A DNA stretch of 64,000 nt from assembly GCA_964545345.1 (NCBI GenBank), contig CAZJFE010000001.1, positions 1 to 64,000 of the forward strand, read 5' to 3'. The position numbers and the translations under genes were made by a program. Each line of letters opens with the position of its first letter. Positions within the stretch are counted from its first letter, which is position 1. A model generated the notes under the pieces. It saw only the letters and a program-made list of their open reading frames with translations, had not been told where the DNA came from and searched no databases. This DNA comes from JAUSKF01 sp964545345 (GTDB lineage Bacteria; Patescibacteriota; Minisyncoccia; UBA6257; WO2-44-18). Shown here piece after piece: positions 40,193-49,526 of the stretch.

Positions 40193-41286
40193 GATAGATA
40201 AGCGGTTTTGGTTTGTTCAACCATTTTGGCTAAATTGAGTTGTTCTTTTAAGAACAACTGGCCTTCTTTGGCGAAATACTGCGCTTTCTCTTTGTTTTTA
40301 AGGTAGAAATCAATTGCTCGCGCGAGCTCGTCGGGTTGTTGGGGTTGCATTACTAACCCTCGGCCATCAACTATCTCTGGCATTCCCCCCACTCTGGTGG
40401 TGATCACCGGTACTCCGGCCGCCATTGCTTCGAGTAGCGTGTATGGCAGTCCCTCTTTGATTGAGGACAGTAAGAAAATATCAAATGCCTTTAAATATGG
40501 AGCGGCGGGAGCCAGGCCAGGTAAGATAAAGAATCTATTTTCCAAACCCCTCTTTTTTATCACTTTCGTAAGCCGGTCTTTCAAATAGCCATCACCAATG
40601 ATGAAAAATTTTGCTTCCGGATTTTTTACCAAAGCCGCGGCATTAATAAAGTCGTGATAACTTTTCTCCGAAACCAATCGGCCGATGGAGCCAATCCAGA
40701 TGCCTTGGTCAGATCCTGATTGGGACAAGGTGGCGATTGTTTTTCTGGCCGTCCGGCGATCTAGGAACCTGAGATTTTTCCAATCCAACCCGTTGTAGAC
40801 AGTGATCAGCTTCTTTTCTTCACCTACTTGGTGTCTGATTGCTAGCTTCTTGTCATATTCAGAAACGTTAATTATTTTATCCTGAAAACGGGCGGCGATT
40901 TTGTGAAGGAGTATATACAACTTCCTTTTAGCAAAGTTTAGGTCGTTGTCAGGGTTAAAAACCCAGCCGTGCGCCGTGAAGATAACTTTTTTTACTCCGG
41001 CGAGTTTCGCGGCCACCGCTCCAATAACTCCCGCCTTTGAGCTGTTGAGATGGACGATATCCGGGCGCTCTTTTTTTAACAAGAAGAAAAGTTCGGCCAG
41101 AGCCAGCCAGTCGTTGGCGAACAAAAAGTGTGGCCTCAGCTTATTAGACAGGAATCGGACCCCTTTATTGCCGCCAGTTATTATCTTGGTTTCATGGCCG
41201 GACTTAGTAAACTCTTCCGCGAGATCGCGGACGTACTTTTGGGCTCCGCCAACGTCGTCTTTTGTAACTAGATAAAGAATTTTCAT
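40189..41286 (-). CDS. glycosyltransferase family 4
   Basis: 365 residues, GT-B fold. N-terminal MKILYLVTKDDVGGAQKYV is the classic acceptor-domain start with a GGA(Q) loop. The C-terminal half has GSIGRLVSEKSYHDFI and KEGLPYTLLEAMAAGVPVITT, the donor-sugar E-x7-E motif. It transfers a sugar to a lipid-linked or polysaccharide acceptor at the cytoplasmic membrane face. The ATG at 41286 is preferred over an upstream TTG. It is the leftmost gene of the glycan region and is divergent from the next GT4 gene. Confidence 0.9.
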   Translation of the reverse strand: MKILYLVTKDDVGGAQKYVRDLAEEFTKSGHETKIITGGNKGVRFLSNKLRPHFLFANDWLALAELFFLLKKERPDIVHLNSSKAGVIGAVAAKLAGVKKVIFTAHGWVFNPDNDLNFAKRKLYILLHKIAARFQDKIINVSEYDKKLAIRHQVGEEKKLITVYNGLDWKNLRFLDRRTARKTIATLSQSGSDQGIWIGSIGRLVSEKSYHDFINAAALVKNPEAKFFIIGDGYLKDRLTKVIKKRGLENRFFILPGLAPAAPYLKAFDIFLLSSIKEGLPYTLLEAMAAGVPVITTRVGGMPEIVDGRGLVMQPQQPDELARAIDFYLKNKEKAQYFAKEGQLFLKEQLNLAKMVEQTKTAYLS

Positions 41287-41317
41287 CCCCTTTAATTCTA
41301 CCAATTTATAAGATAAT

Positions 41318-42475
41318 ATGAGACCAATGTCAAAGCTACGTCCCCGGACCGCTATTTTTAGCTTGGCCTACGATCCGTTCGTTGGCGGAGCGGAGATTGC
41401 GGTTCGCGAGATTGTTCGCCGTCTCCCCGGATCGGATTTCGTCATTTTGACCAGGCGGTTTGATAATGGTTGGCCGCCGATTGAATTCTCGGACAATTAT
41501 TCGGTTGTGCGTTTAGGGCGCGGCCGTTCTGATGGGAATTATTATGGCGGTTTTTTTAGGAAAATCTCCTACATCTTTTCGGCCTATCGGTGGGCGGCGC
41601 GAGCGCACGCGACCGATCCCTTCACAGCAGTTTGGGCAGTGATGGCGTCTTATGCCGGTATCGCCGCGCTGTTTTTTAAGTTGCGTCATCCTGAAGTGCC
41701 GCTGTTACTCACCCTGCAGGAGGGAGATTCGGAGATTCATATACTTAGCCGAGTTGGGATATTTTATCCGCTTTGGAAATTAATTTTTAAAAAAGCAGAT
41801 TATGTTCAGGCCATCAGTAACTTTTTGGCTGATTTTGCTAGACGTCACGGCGCGCGTTGTCCGGTAGAGGTGGTGCCCAACGGCGTTGATTTGGAAAGCT
41901 ATGAATTATCTGCTGTTAAATCCAAGGGAAATTCTTTCAATGTCGTCACCACCTCGCGTCTTGTTACAAAAAACGCAGTTGATACTTTGATAAAATCCGC
42001 TGAGTACATAGATTCTCATGTCAATTATCTAATTTACGGTTCCGGTCCGGATCATGATCGACTTGCCGGCCTGGCGAACGCGGTGAGTGGAAAGAATCCT
42101 AACGCGACAGTGCGCTTTTTGGGTCATGTAAGTCCGGATGATATACCGGAAGTTTTGGGTGCGGCTCAAGTTTTTGTCCGGGCTTCACGATCAGAGGGGC
42201 TGGGCAATTCTTTTTTAGAGGCCATGGCGGCCGGTGTTCCGGTGATTGGCACCAGGGTTGGAGGAATACCAGATTTTTTGATCGATGAGGAGACCGGATT
42301 GTTTGTTGAGGTTGATAATCCTAAGGATCTTGCTGAGAAGATTCTAAGTTTGAAAAATGACCCGGCTTTGCGGGAGAGGTTGAGCCACAACGGAAAGAAG
42401 TTGGTCAAAGAAAAGTATTCCTGGGATAACATTGCGTTCAGAATGGAAAACATTTTCAAAAAATTATGCGTGTAA
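41318..42475 (+). CDS. glycosyltransferase family 4
   Basis: 385 residues, GT-B. IFSLAYDPFVGGAEIAVREI at the start and EGLGNSFLEAMAAGVPVIGT near the C-terminus give the family. Another ATG at 41327 is possible. It is the first gene of a long plus-strand series; its end overlaps the next glycosyltransferase by 10 bases. Confidence 0.9.
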   Translation: MRPMSKLRPRTAIFSLAYDPFVGGAEIAVREIVRRLPGSDFVILTRRFDNGWPPIEFSDNYSVVRLGRGRSDGNYYGGFFRKISYIFSAYRWAARAHATDPFTAVWAVMASYAGIAALFFKLRHPEVPLLLTLQEGDSEIHILSRVGIFYPLWKLIFKKADYVQAISNFLADFARRHGARCPVEVVPNGVDLESYELSAVKSKGNSFNVVTTSRLVTKNAVDTLIKSAEYIDSHVNYLIYGSGPDHDRLAGLANAVSGKNPNATVRFLGHVSPDDIPEVLGAAQVFVRASRSEGLGNSFLEAMAAGVPVIGTRVGGIPDFLIDEETGLFVEVDNPKDLAEKILSLKNDPALRERLSHNGKKLVKEKYSWDNIAFRMENIFKKLCV

Positions 42476-43581
42476 CCATTGCGACAGGAATTTACCCTCC
42501 AGATTTAGGCGGACCAGCCAAGCATGCTGAGGCGATGCGTAAATTTTTGGAATCCCGAAACTGCAAGGTGGCAGTGGTCGCATTTGGCGCTAGTCGGGAA
42601 GGAGTTTGGGGTGTGCCTCGTTTTCTGCCATTCGGATTACGTCATTTCGTTTATTTCCTACGCTGTCTGACGGCGGCCTTTGTTTCTGATCTGATTTACG
42701 CGCAGGATGCGGTCGGCGTGGGATTACCGGCTTTGCTGGCGGCGAAGTTATTACGCCGGAAATTCGTAGTTAGGGTTGGGGGTGATTTGGTTTGGGAGAG
42801 GATCAACGAAAGAGCGAGGCGTTCAGTATCCTTAAAAGAACTCTATGTCGGCCGCCAATATCTTTGGAAGGCGCCTGTTTATTATTGGTTGACCCGTTGC
42901 GTGTTGAGTTTCGCGGACGCCGTGATTGTTCCTGCCGCTATGCTGAAAGATTTGTACTCGCGGCAGTATAATATTGATTCGCGAAAGATTTTTCATTTTC
43001 CGAACCCTGAGCTGGTTCCGGAATTTGTAAAGGAAATGTCGCGCGTGGAGACTGACCGTATTTTGTTCGCGGGCAGATTTGTCACTTATAAAAATCTGGA
43101 TTTATTGATGCGAGCTTTTGATCAGGCGAGGCGGCGATCTGGCCGAGGCCAGTTAGTACTAGTCGGTGATGGTCCGGAACGTCATCATTTGGAAACCCTC
43201 CGGAATCAGTTGAGCGCAAAAGATTTCATAGAAATCCGCTTTCCTATTTCACGGGAAGAGCTGGCCCATCTGATCAGCGATTCGGGGGTTTGTGTTGGCC
43301 CGGCTCTGACGGAATTTAATCCTAATTTTATTTTGGAGTGTCTGGCTATGGAGAAGCCGGTTCTAATCAGCGCGGAGAATGGCCTGTCGGTGAGATTGCC
43401 GGTTTCGTGGATTTTTGATGCTCGGAGTGAGTCGGAACTTGTTCAGAAAATTGAAAAGATGCTTGACGGCCGGCAATATCAAAATGCAATTTTAGAATTG
43501 GAAAAGATTCCTCCGACGCCGGCATGGGAGGAAACGGCCGAAAATATTTTCTCAACATTCACAAAACTATGCGGATATTAA
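42466..43581 (+). CDS. glycosyltransferase family 4
   Basis: 371 residues, GT-B. TGIYPPDLGGPAKHAEAM at the N-terminus (acceptor loop) and ILFAGRFVTYKNLDLLMRAF plus PALTEFNPNFILECLAM at the C-terminal donor domain. It overlaps the genes on both sides, so it belongs to the same operon and probably the same glycan. Sugar specificity cannot be read from the sequence. Confidence 0.88.
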   Translation: MRVTIATGIYPPDLGGPAKHAEAMRKFLESRNCKVAVVAFGASREGVWGVPRFLPFGLRHFVYFLRCLTAAFVSDLIYAQDAVGVGLPALLAAKLLRRKFVVRVGGDLVWERINERARRSVSLKELYVGRQYLWKAPVYYWLTRCVLSFADAVIVPAAMLKDLYSRQYNIDSRKIFHFPNPELVPEFVKEMSRVETDRILFAGRFVTYKNLDLLMRAFDQARRRSGRGQLVLVGDGPERHHLETLRNQLSAKDFIEIRFPISREELAHLISDSGVCVGPALTEFNPNFILECLAMEKPVLISAENGLSVRLPVSWIFDARSESELVQKIEKMLDGRQYQNAILELEKIPPTPAWEETAENIFSTFTKLCGY

Positions 43582-44582
43582 TGCTTTCAACGGATGCTCA
43601 GGTTTGCAATGAAGGGAGCGCTGTGCGCGCCCGTGTTTTGGAGTATGGCAAATTGTTTGAGGAACTCCATGTGATTGTTTATACCCGCCCCGGAAAGAAA
43701 GAGGAGGTAATAGGCAACGTCCATCTCTGGCCAACTAATAATCGGTTAAAATTTGGGTATTTCGGAAGGGCGCTGAAGCTCGGGAAGAATCTTCTCAAAG
43801 CGGGAGGCGATTGGGTGGTTTCTTCACAGGATCCATTTGAGACTGGCTGGGTAGCTTATCAATTGAAGAAGATCTTTGGTGTCCCTTTTCAAGCCCAGAT
43901 CCATACCGATTTTTTAAGTCCTTACTTTGTTTTGGGATCGTTCAAAAACCGAGTTAGAGTTTTGCTGGCTCAGTGGTTAGTAAAGCGCGCTGACCGTGTG
44001 CGGGTTGTTTCCGATCGCATTAAAAGATCCCTGATTGCGCTCGATTCTAATTTGGAGAAAAAGACTATTGTCTTGCCGATATTCGTAGATGTGGAGAAGA
44101 TTCGTGCTACAGCCCCTGATTTGGGACTACAGAAGAGATATAAATCCAACGGTGAATTTCTGATTTTGACCGTTGCCAGAGATGCACCAGAAAAAAGTTT
44201 AAGCTTAGCTGAGAAAATCGTTGATGCATTGAAGAAAAATAATCCGAAGCTTGATTGGCTACTGATCAGCAATGCATCATCGGCGCTTCCTTACTATAAA
44301 ATTGCTGATTTATTTTTACTAACCTCTAACTATGAGGGCTACGGAATGGCGGCGGTGGAGGCGGCCGCGGCCGGTATTCCAGTAGTGATGACTGATGTCG
44401 GCGTGGCGTTGGGGGCGACTTTTCCTGTTGGCGATAAAGCAAAAGCTGTAGAGATAATTGAAGGTTTGATAAAGAATTCTGAGAAGCGCCGGCAGTTAGT
44501 TGAGAAACAGAATGAGTTTTTCCGGAATTGGCCGACTAAGCAGCAATATTTAGAAAGGTATAAAGCCAGCTTAACTTTTTAA
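43569..44582 (+). CDS. glycosyltransferase family 4
   Basis: 337 residues, starting at MRILMLSTDAQVCNEGSAV (ATG 43569, overlapping the previous gene by 13 bases). The donor-domain motif is NYEGYGMAAVEAAAAGIPVVMT. The N-terminal loop lacks the usual Gly-Gly-rich acceptor motif. It is the last gene before the inverted-repeat element at 44589. Confidence 0.88.
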   Translation: MRILMLSTDAQVCNEGSAVRARVLEYGKLFEELHVIVYTRPGKKEEVIGNVHLWPTNNRLKFGYFGRALKLGKNLLKAGGDWVVSSQDPFETGWVAYQLKKIFGVPFQAQIHTDFLSPYFVLGSFKNRVRVLLAQWLVKRADRVRVVSDRIKRSLIALDSNLEKKTIVLPIFVDVEKIRATAPDLGLQKRYKSNGEFLILTVARDAPEKSLSLAEKIVDALKKNNPKLDWLLISNASSALPYYKIADLFLLTSNYEGYGMAAVEAAAAGIPVVMTDVGVALGATFPVGDKAKAVEIIEGLIKNSEKRRQLVEKQNEFFRNWPTKQQYLERYKASLTF

Positions 44583-44588
44583 TATGAA

Positions 44589-44698
44589 ATCCCGTTAGAA
44601 ATTCTACTCAATAAAGTTATAAAGAAAATATGATAATTATCCAAAGAAAATTAAGGTTTAGCCAAAGGTCATTGTTTGGTCAATATTTCTAACGGGAT
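44589..44698 (+). mobile_element. ATCCCGTTAGAAAT element, copy A
   Basis: Perfect 14-bp terminal inverted repeats (44589-44602 and 44685-44698). The outer ~28 bases at each end are identical or nearly identical to copy B (52335-52445), but the AT-rich interiors do not align. The right end supplies the ATG of the next gene (GGG then ATG at 44697). Copy B lies in opposite orientation 7.6 kb away. Confidence 0.8.
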
Positions 44699-45764
44699 GA
44701 AAATTTTATTTATTACTCAAAAAGCGGATAAAAATGATGACGTGCTTGGGGTCTATCATCGTTGGATAGAGGGGCTTGCTCAACATTTCGAGAAAGTTTC
44801 TGTCATTTGTTTATACAAAGGGCAGACGGCGCTTCCGGAGAATGTATCAGTCTATTCTTTGGGTAAAGAACTGGCTGTCAGTTCTCAGTGGCAGTACGCG
44901 CTTCGCTTCCTGAAATTGATCTGGCAATTAAGGAATGATTATGACCGGGTTTTCGTTCATATGAATCCGGAATATGTGGTTTTAGGCGGATTATTTTGGA
45001 AATTATCCAGGAAAAAAGTTGTGCTTTGGTATGCTCACTATCTGAGCAATTTGAAACTAAGAATCGCGGTTTTGTTGGCGGATCGGGTCGTTACTTCAAT
45101 TCGTTTAGCGTTTCCCTTTCCGACAAAAAAGTTACAGGTTTTACAACAAGGGATTGACACTATGCTTTTCTCTCCAGCTAAAACCGCTCAGTCGTCTTCT
45201 GATAACTTGAACGTATTATTCTTAGGCAGGATCGCTCCGGTAAAGAATTTGGATGTTCTCGTGAGGGCCATCCAGCTCGCGCGTCAGCGGATTCCGGTCA
45301 AACTTTCAGTAGTGGGGGCGCCGACTCTGGGGCGTTCCGCGGAGCGTGGTTATTATACGGGGATTAAAAAATTAGTGGACGATCTGGGCTTAGCCGGCTT
45401 AGTGAACTTTCATAATCCGGTGGCGAATAAGGATACGCCGGCAATTTACCGGAAGCATGATTTGTTTGTTAACCTTACGGTAACCGGAAGTTTTGATAAG
45501 AGTACGCTGGAAGCGATGGCTTGTGGAATTCCAGTGCTGATAAGCAACCTTGCCTTTCGAGATATCCTGGGACCAGAGTTGAGCAACCAGTTGATGTTTA
45601 AAGAAGGAGACCATCGGGATTTAGCGGACAAAATTTCTCAAATCGCCGCGCTGAGCGTTGAGGATCGGGAGAAGCTTGGAGGAAGATTAAGAGAGATTAT
45701 TGTGAATCAGCATGACCTCGGTAGGTTAGTGATTCGCCTTGCCGAGACCATTAAGACTATTTAA
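44697..45764 (+). CDS. glycosyltransferase family 4
   Basis: 355 residues. Start MKILFITQKADKNDDVLGVY; donor domain VLFLGRIAPVKNLDVLVRAI and VTGSFDKSTLEAMACGIPVL. The Phe-Asp-Lys where most GT4 enzymes have Glu-Gly-x is unusual. The start codon lies exactly at the inner end of element A, so the element forms its 5' region and its stem could hide the ribosome site. Confidence 0.88.
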   Translation: MKILFITQKADKNDDVLGVYHRWIEGLAQHFEKVSVICLYKGQTALPENVSVYSLGKELAVSSQWQYALRFLKLIWQLRNDYDRVFVHMNPEYVVLGGLFWKLSRKKVVLWYAHYLSNLKLRIAVLLADRVVTSIRLAFPFPTKKLQVLQQGIDTMLFSPAKTAQSSSDNLNVLFLGRIAPVKNLDVLVRAIQLARQRIPVKLSVVGAPTLGRSAERGYYTGIKKLVDDLGLAGLVNFHNPVANKDTPAIYRKHDLFVNLTVTGSFDKSTLEAMACGIPVLISNLAFRDILGPELSNQLMFKEGDHRDLADKISQIAALSVEDREKLGGRLREIIVNQHDLGRLVIRLAETIKTI

Positions 45765-45769
45765 TCCAA

Positions 45770-47167
45770 ATGATTATTGATGAATCAGATCGCAAACACA
45801 GTTTCCTCCACTATTTTCTAAAGGGGGAGGCAACTAAAAGAGTTTTTGACGGCATTTCAACGGCGGTAGGTTTGGTTAATTCCTATTTCATTATTTCTAA
45901 TCTTTCGGTTTTTCACTTCGGATTGTATCAGTTGATGCTCTCGCTGGTTTCCATATTAGATAATTTCAATTTGGATGTGATTGATGGCGTAGTACAAATA
46001 GACATGCGAAGAAGCTTCAATGTCGGCAACCGGTCTGCCGCTAAACGTCTTTATTGGGACTACGCCAAGATCAAGTTAGGTATTTCTGTGGTTTTCGCGA
46101 CAGCCGTGTTTTTTGGATCTTCTTTGATCTCCAAATATTACGGCGAGGATCTGGGATTATTTATCCGGATATCCAGCTTCCTTTTGATTTTTAGAGCCCT
46201 TCAATCATTGGAGACAATGCTTCTAAAGTCCCTGCTCACTTTTTCTTATTGGTCCTATCCGGCCATTCGTGAATCCGCTAAGTTGTTGTTTGTTCTCGGG
46301 TTTTTGTTTTTTTCCGGCCAATTCACTATCACTCAGGTTATCACCGCTCACGTGATTGCTGACGGCGTGGCGGTTGTGGTGATGACGCTGACGCTTTTTA
46401 TTAATAAATATCGCAAAGCTTTTATGGGCGTGGTGATGGAATCCAAATCGTTAGTATGGGGGGTTGTCAGCACCTACGGGAAATGGGCAATGTTACGCTA
46501 CCTATTCTCCAAAGTCAGCAAAAATTCCACTCCTTGGCTGATTAAATATTTCATTAACACCGAAGCAGTCGCCTTCTATGCGTTAGCAGTTAACCTAATC
46601 GCGTTTATTGAAAACTTTTTCCCGATGGATGGTTTAGCCCAAATATTGGCTTTCAAGGCGGACAACCTAGGGCAGATTTCTTCTATCTTTAAGAGGGCGG
46701 TTAAGTACGCGTTTTGGTTAGGGGTGATATTTATGATTGGCGGGGCGGTGGTTGCCGCGCCGGTTGTGGTATTTATCTTTCCAAAGTATGGACCAGCGAT
46801 GCCGGTTTTCTACGTTATGCTTCTCGCTTTGCCGGTGTTTGGACTCTATAAGATTTTAAAGAGTACCCTGACGGTTCTCAGAGAGCAGAAGATTTTGACC
46901 ATGAGGGTCTTTAATGAGGCGGTGTTGATCCCCGCCACTTTAGTTATTTTCTTGCCGTTCTTTCGGTTGGTTGGAGCCGGCTTCACTTACGCCTTACTGT
47001 ATTTGGAGCGTTCTTGGTTTTTCTACAGTCAATTGGTCAAAAAATACCCGGATTTCAAAATTAAGCCCTGGCAGTTTCTAAGATTTGACCGAGCTGATCG
47101 CGATCTGTTAGAAAGGGTGATTGCCGATCCCTGGAGAAAGGCGAAGAACTTAATCGGGGTTGAATAA
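45770..47167 (+). CDS. polysaccharide flippase (Wzx/MATE-like)
   Basis: 465 residues with about 12 hydrophobic segments. The N-terminal amphipathic start, then SNLSVFHFGLYQLMLSLVSI, and the even spacing of spans fit the oligosaccharide flippase family, which turns lipid-linked glycans across the membrane. It lies within the glycan cassette between elements A and B, 5 bases after the preceding glycosyltransferase. Confidence 0.85.
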   Translation: MIIDESDRKHSFLHYFLKGEATKRVFDGISTAVGLVNSYFIISNLSVFHFGLYQLMLSLVSILDNFNLDVIDGVVQIDMRRSFNVGNRSAAKRLYWDYAKIKLGISVVFATAVFFGSSLISKYYGEDLGLFIRISSFLLIFRALQSLETMLLKSLLTFSYWSYPAIRESAKLLFVLGFLFFSGQFTITQVITAHVIADGVAVVVMTLTLFINKYRKAFMGVVMESKSLVWGVVSTYGKWAMLRYLFSKVSKNSTPWLIKYFINTEAVAFYALAVNLIAFIENFFPMDGLAQILAFKADNLGQISSIFKRAVKYAFWLGVIFMIGGAVVAAPVVVFIFPKYGPAMPVFYVMLLALPVFGLYKILKSTLTVLREQKILTMRVFNEAVLIPATLVIFLPFFRLVGAGFTYALLYLERSWFFYSQLVKKYPDFKIKPWQFLRFDRADRDLLERVIADPWRKAKNLIGVE

Positions 47168-47169
47168 CT

Positions 47170-48330
47170 ATGGGGCAAAAAAGAAAAATTTGTTTGTTTT
47201 CTGGCAAGCGCGGCGGGTTCGGCGCTTATTTGCCGTTGATGCGATTAATTGACGCTGACCCGGACCTGGAATTACAGATTCTTCTGGGCGATATGCACGC
47301 TTCAAAAGAATTTGGCCAGACCGTTGATGAAGCCAGAAAGTTCTTTCCGGAAGCGAAAATAGAGGTTATTGAGATGGGCGCCGGTCGCGGTGATAGTCCG
47401 GTAGTTCGGGCGGAGAATTTGGGAATGTGTCTGCAGAAAGCTCCGGCGATTTTAGAGAAGCTAGGGCCGGATTTGGTTTTAGTCCATGGCGACAGGGCGG
47501 AGCATTTAATGGTGGCGCTGGCGGCGCTCAATCTTGGTATTCCGGTGGGCCACACTCAAGGAGGAGAGGTCTCGGGGAACATTGATGATGTTCAGCGGCA
47601 TGCCATTACCAAGCTGGCCCATCTGCATTTTCCGGAGACGGAAGCCGCCGCCGATCGTTTGAAGAAACTTGGAGAAGAAACTTGGAGGATTAACGTGGTC
47701 GGTTCTACTTACATAGATCGGATCGCGAAGAAGATGTATACACCAACTTCGGAAGCCAGAGCAAAGTATGGTTTGGAGCCAGAAGAAAAATATTTCTTGG
47801 TAATTTTCCACCCGGACACTTATCTTTCTCGTGAAGAAAATTATCAGGCGGCTAAAAATATTTTGGCGGCCATGAAAGATTCGGGATATAAGGCGGCTAT
47901 CACCTATCCTTGCTCCGACCCCGGCTATCAGGGGGTTTTAGACGCGATGGCGGAAGTTAAGAATGATCCGCAATTTTTAATTTACAAAAATATAGATAAT
48001 TTAGATTTTTTGGGATTAATGGCTGGCGCGCGGGCGATCTTGGGTAATTCCTCTTCAGCTATCGTAGAGGCGCCATATTTCCAGTTGGCGGCCGTTAACG
48101 TTGGAAAGCGTCAGATGGGACGTGACCGAGAGGAAAATGTAGTTGATTGTGAGGCGACCGTTGACGGCATCAAATCCAAGATAAGATTTGTTTTGGAGGA
48201 TTCAAGTTTCCGGGAGAAATTGAAGCAATGCGGCTACCGGTTGGGAAACGGGCAAGCCGCCGAAAAAATCCTCGCTGTGTTGAAGACCGCCGAAATCAAC
48301 GAAAAGTTGCTCAAAAAGCGCCTTGTCTAA
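47170..48330 (+). CDS. NeuC-type UDP-N-acetylglucosamine 2-epimerase (hydrolysing)
   Basis: 386 residues. FSGKRGGFGAYLPLMRLI, LVHGDRAEHLMVALAAL, GHTQGGEVSGNIDDVQRHAITKLAHLHF (quoted in part) and ILGNSSSAIVEAP match the hydrolysing epimerases that make ManNAc or a related hexosamine from a UDP-sugar, the first step toward sialic or legionaminic acid. A condensing enzyme (NeuB) is not in this window. It sits between the flippase and the SQD1-type gene. Confidence 0.88.
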   Translation: MGQKRKICLFSGKRGGFGAYLPLMRLIDADPDLELQILLGDMHASKEFGQTVDEARKFFPEAKIEVIEMGAGRGDSPVVRAENLGMCLQKAPAILEKLGPDLVLVHGDRAEHLMVALAALNLGIPVGHTQGGEVSGNIDDVQRHAITKLAHLHFPETEAAADRLKKLGEETWRINVVGSTYIDRIAKKMYTPTSEARAKYGLEPEEKYFLVIFHPDTYLSREENYQAAKNILAAMKDSGYKAAITYPCSDPGYQGVLDAMAEVKNDPQFLIYKNIDNLDFLGLMAGARAILGNSSSAIVEAPYFQLAAVNVGKRQMGRDREENVVDCEATVDGIKSKIRFVLEDSSFREKLKQCGYRLGNGQAAEKILAVLKTAEINEKLLKKRLV

Positions 48331-48359
48331 AGACGTCTTTCTTGTTAATTTATTAACTA

Positions 48360-49526
48360 ATGAATTCCAAGCCAAAAGTTTTGATTTTAGGCGGCGATGG
48401 CTATTTGGGTTGGCCGACAGCCATGCATTTTGCTCGCCAGGGGTATCAGGTTGCGATTGCCGATAATATGTCCAAGCGTGTCTGGGAGGCCGAGCTCGGC
48501 ACGGCGCCGCTTTGGAGCATCCCATTGGTTCATAAGCGGGTTCGTTTATGGAAGGACAAAGCTGGTCATGAGATAAAACTTTATATTGGTGACATTGCGC
48601 AGAATCATCGTTTTGTTTACAAAATGTTTGAGGAATTCCGTCCGGATGCTGTAGTGCATTACGCGGAACAGCCATCCGCTCCTTATTCCATGCACAGCCG
48701 AGAGAAAGCGGTGAACACTCAGGTCAACAATGTGGCCGGCAACCTGAATGTTTTATTCGCGATGCGGAAATATACTCCTGATGCTCATTTGGTGAAGCTG
48801 GGAACTATGGGCGAGTATGGAACTCCGAACATTGATATTGAGGAGGGTTGGTTAGAGATTGAGCACAAAGGCAGAAAAGATAGGGTGTTGTTCCCGAAGA
48901 AGCCGGGGTCGTTTTATCACTTAAGCAAAGTACACGACAGCCACAACATTGAATTCGCCTGCCGAATCTGGGGATTGCGAGCAACCGACCTGAACCAAGG
49001 CGTGGTCTATGGTCTTGAGACAGAGGAGACTAAGATGCATCCCGAACTTCTTACCAGTTTCCATTACGATGATGTTTTCGGTACCGCGTTAAACCGATTT
49101 TGCGTTCAGGCGGTTGCCGGTGTACCGCTCACGGTATATGGTCAAGGCGGACAAAAGCGCGGATTTTTAAATATTAGAGACACTTTGCAGTGTGTTCAAA
49201 TCGCAGTTGATAATCCGGCGAAATCGGGAGAATTCCGGGTGTTCAACCAGTTCACCGAAGTTTTTTCAGTGTTGGATTTGGCCAAAACTGTTCAGCAAGC
49301 TAGCGAGGCCTTAGGTATCAAGGTTTCCATCAACAATATTCCTAATCCACGAGTAGAGGCCGAACAGCATTATTACAATCCGAAAAATGATTCATTGCTT
49401 AAGTTGGGATTAAAGCCCCGCAATCTCTCTAATGAGCTGATCAATTCCATGCTGGTGAATATCCAAAAATCCAAGGATCAGATTGAGCACCACACGATTT
49501 TGCCGAAGATCACTTGGAAACAGTAA
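48360..49526 (+). CDS. sqdB: UDP-sulfoquinovose synthase (SQD1/SqdB type)
   Basis: 388 residues. From memory the sequence tracks plant and cyanobacterial SQD1 closely: ILGGDGYLGWPTAMH (NAD-binding), VVHYAEQPSAPYSM, LVKLGTMGEYGTPNIDIEEG, SFYHLSKVHDSHNI (catalytic Tyr-x3-Lys), GLRATDLNQGVVYG, VFGTALNRFCVQAV and PNPRVEAEQHYYN. The enzyme adds sulfite to UDP-glucose to give UDP-sulfoquinovose, the sugar of sulfolipid and of some archaeal S-layer glycans. Its stop overlaps the start of the CMP-sugar synthetase gene by 1 base. Confidence 0.92.
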   Translation: MNSKPKVLILGGDGYLGWPTAMHFARQGYQVAIADNMSKRVWEAELGTAPLWSIPLVHKRVRLWKDKAGHEIKLYIGDIAQNHRFVYKMFEEFRPDAVVHYAEQPSAPYSMHSREKAVNTQVNNVAGNLNVLFAMRKYTPDAHLVKLGTMGEYGTPNIDIEEGWLEIEHKGRKDRVLFPKKPGSFYHLSKVHDSHNIEFACRIWGLRATDLNQGVVYGLETEETKMHPELLTSFHYDDVFGTALNRFCVQAVAGVPLTVYGQGGQKRGFLNIRDTLQCVQIAVDNPAKSGEFRVFNQFTEVFSVLDLAKTVQQASEALGIKVSINNIPNPRVEAEQHYYNPKNDSLLKLGLKPRNLSNELINSMLVNIQKSKDQIEHHTILPKITWKQ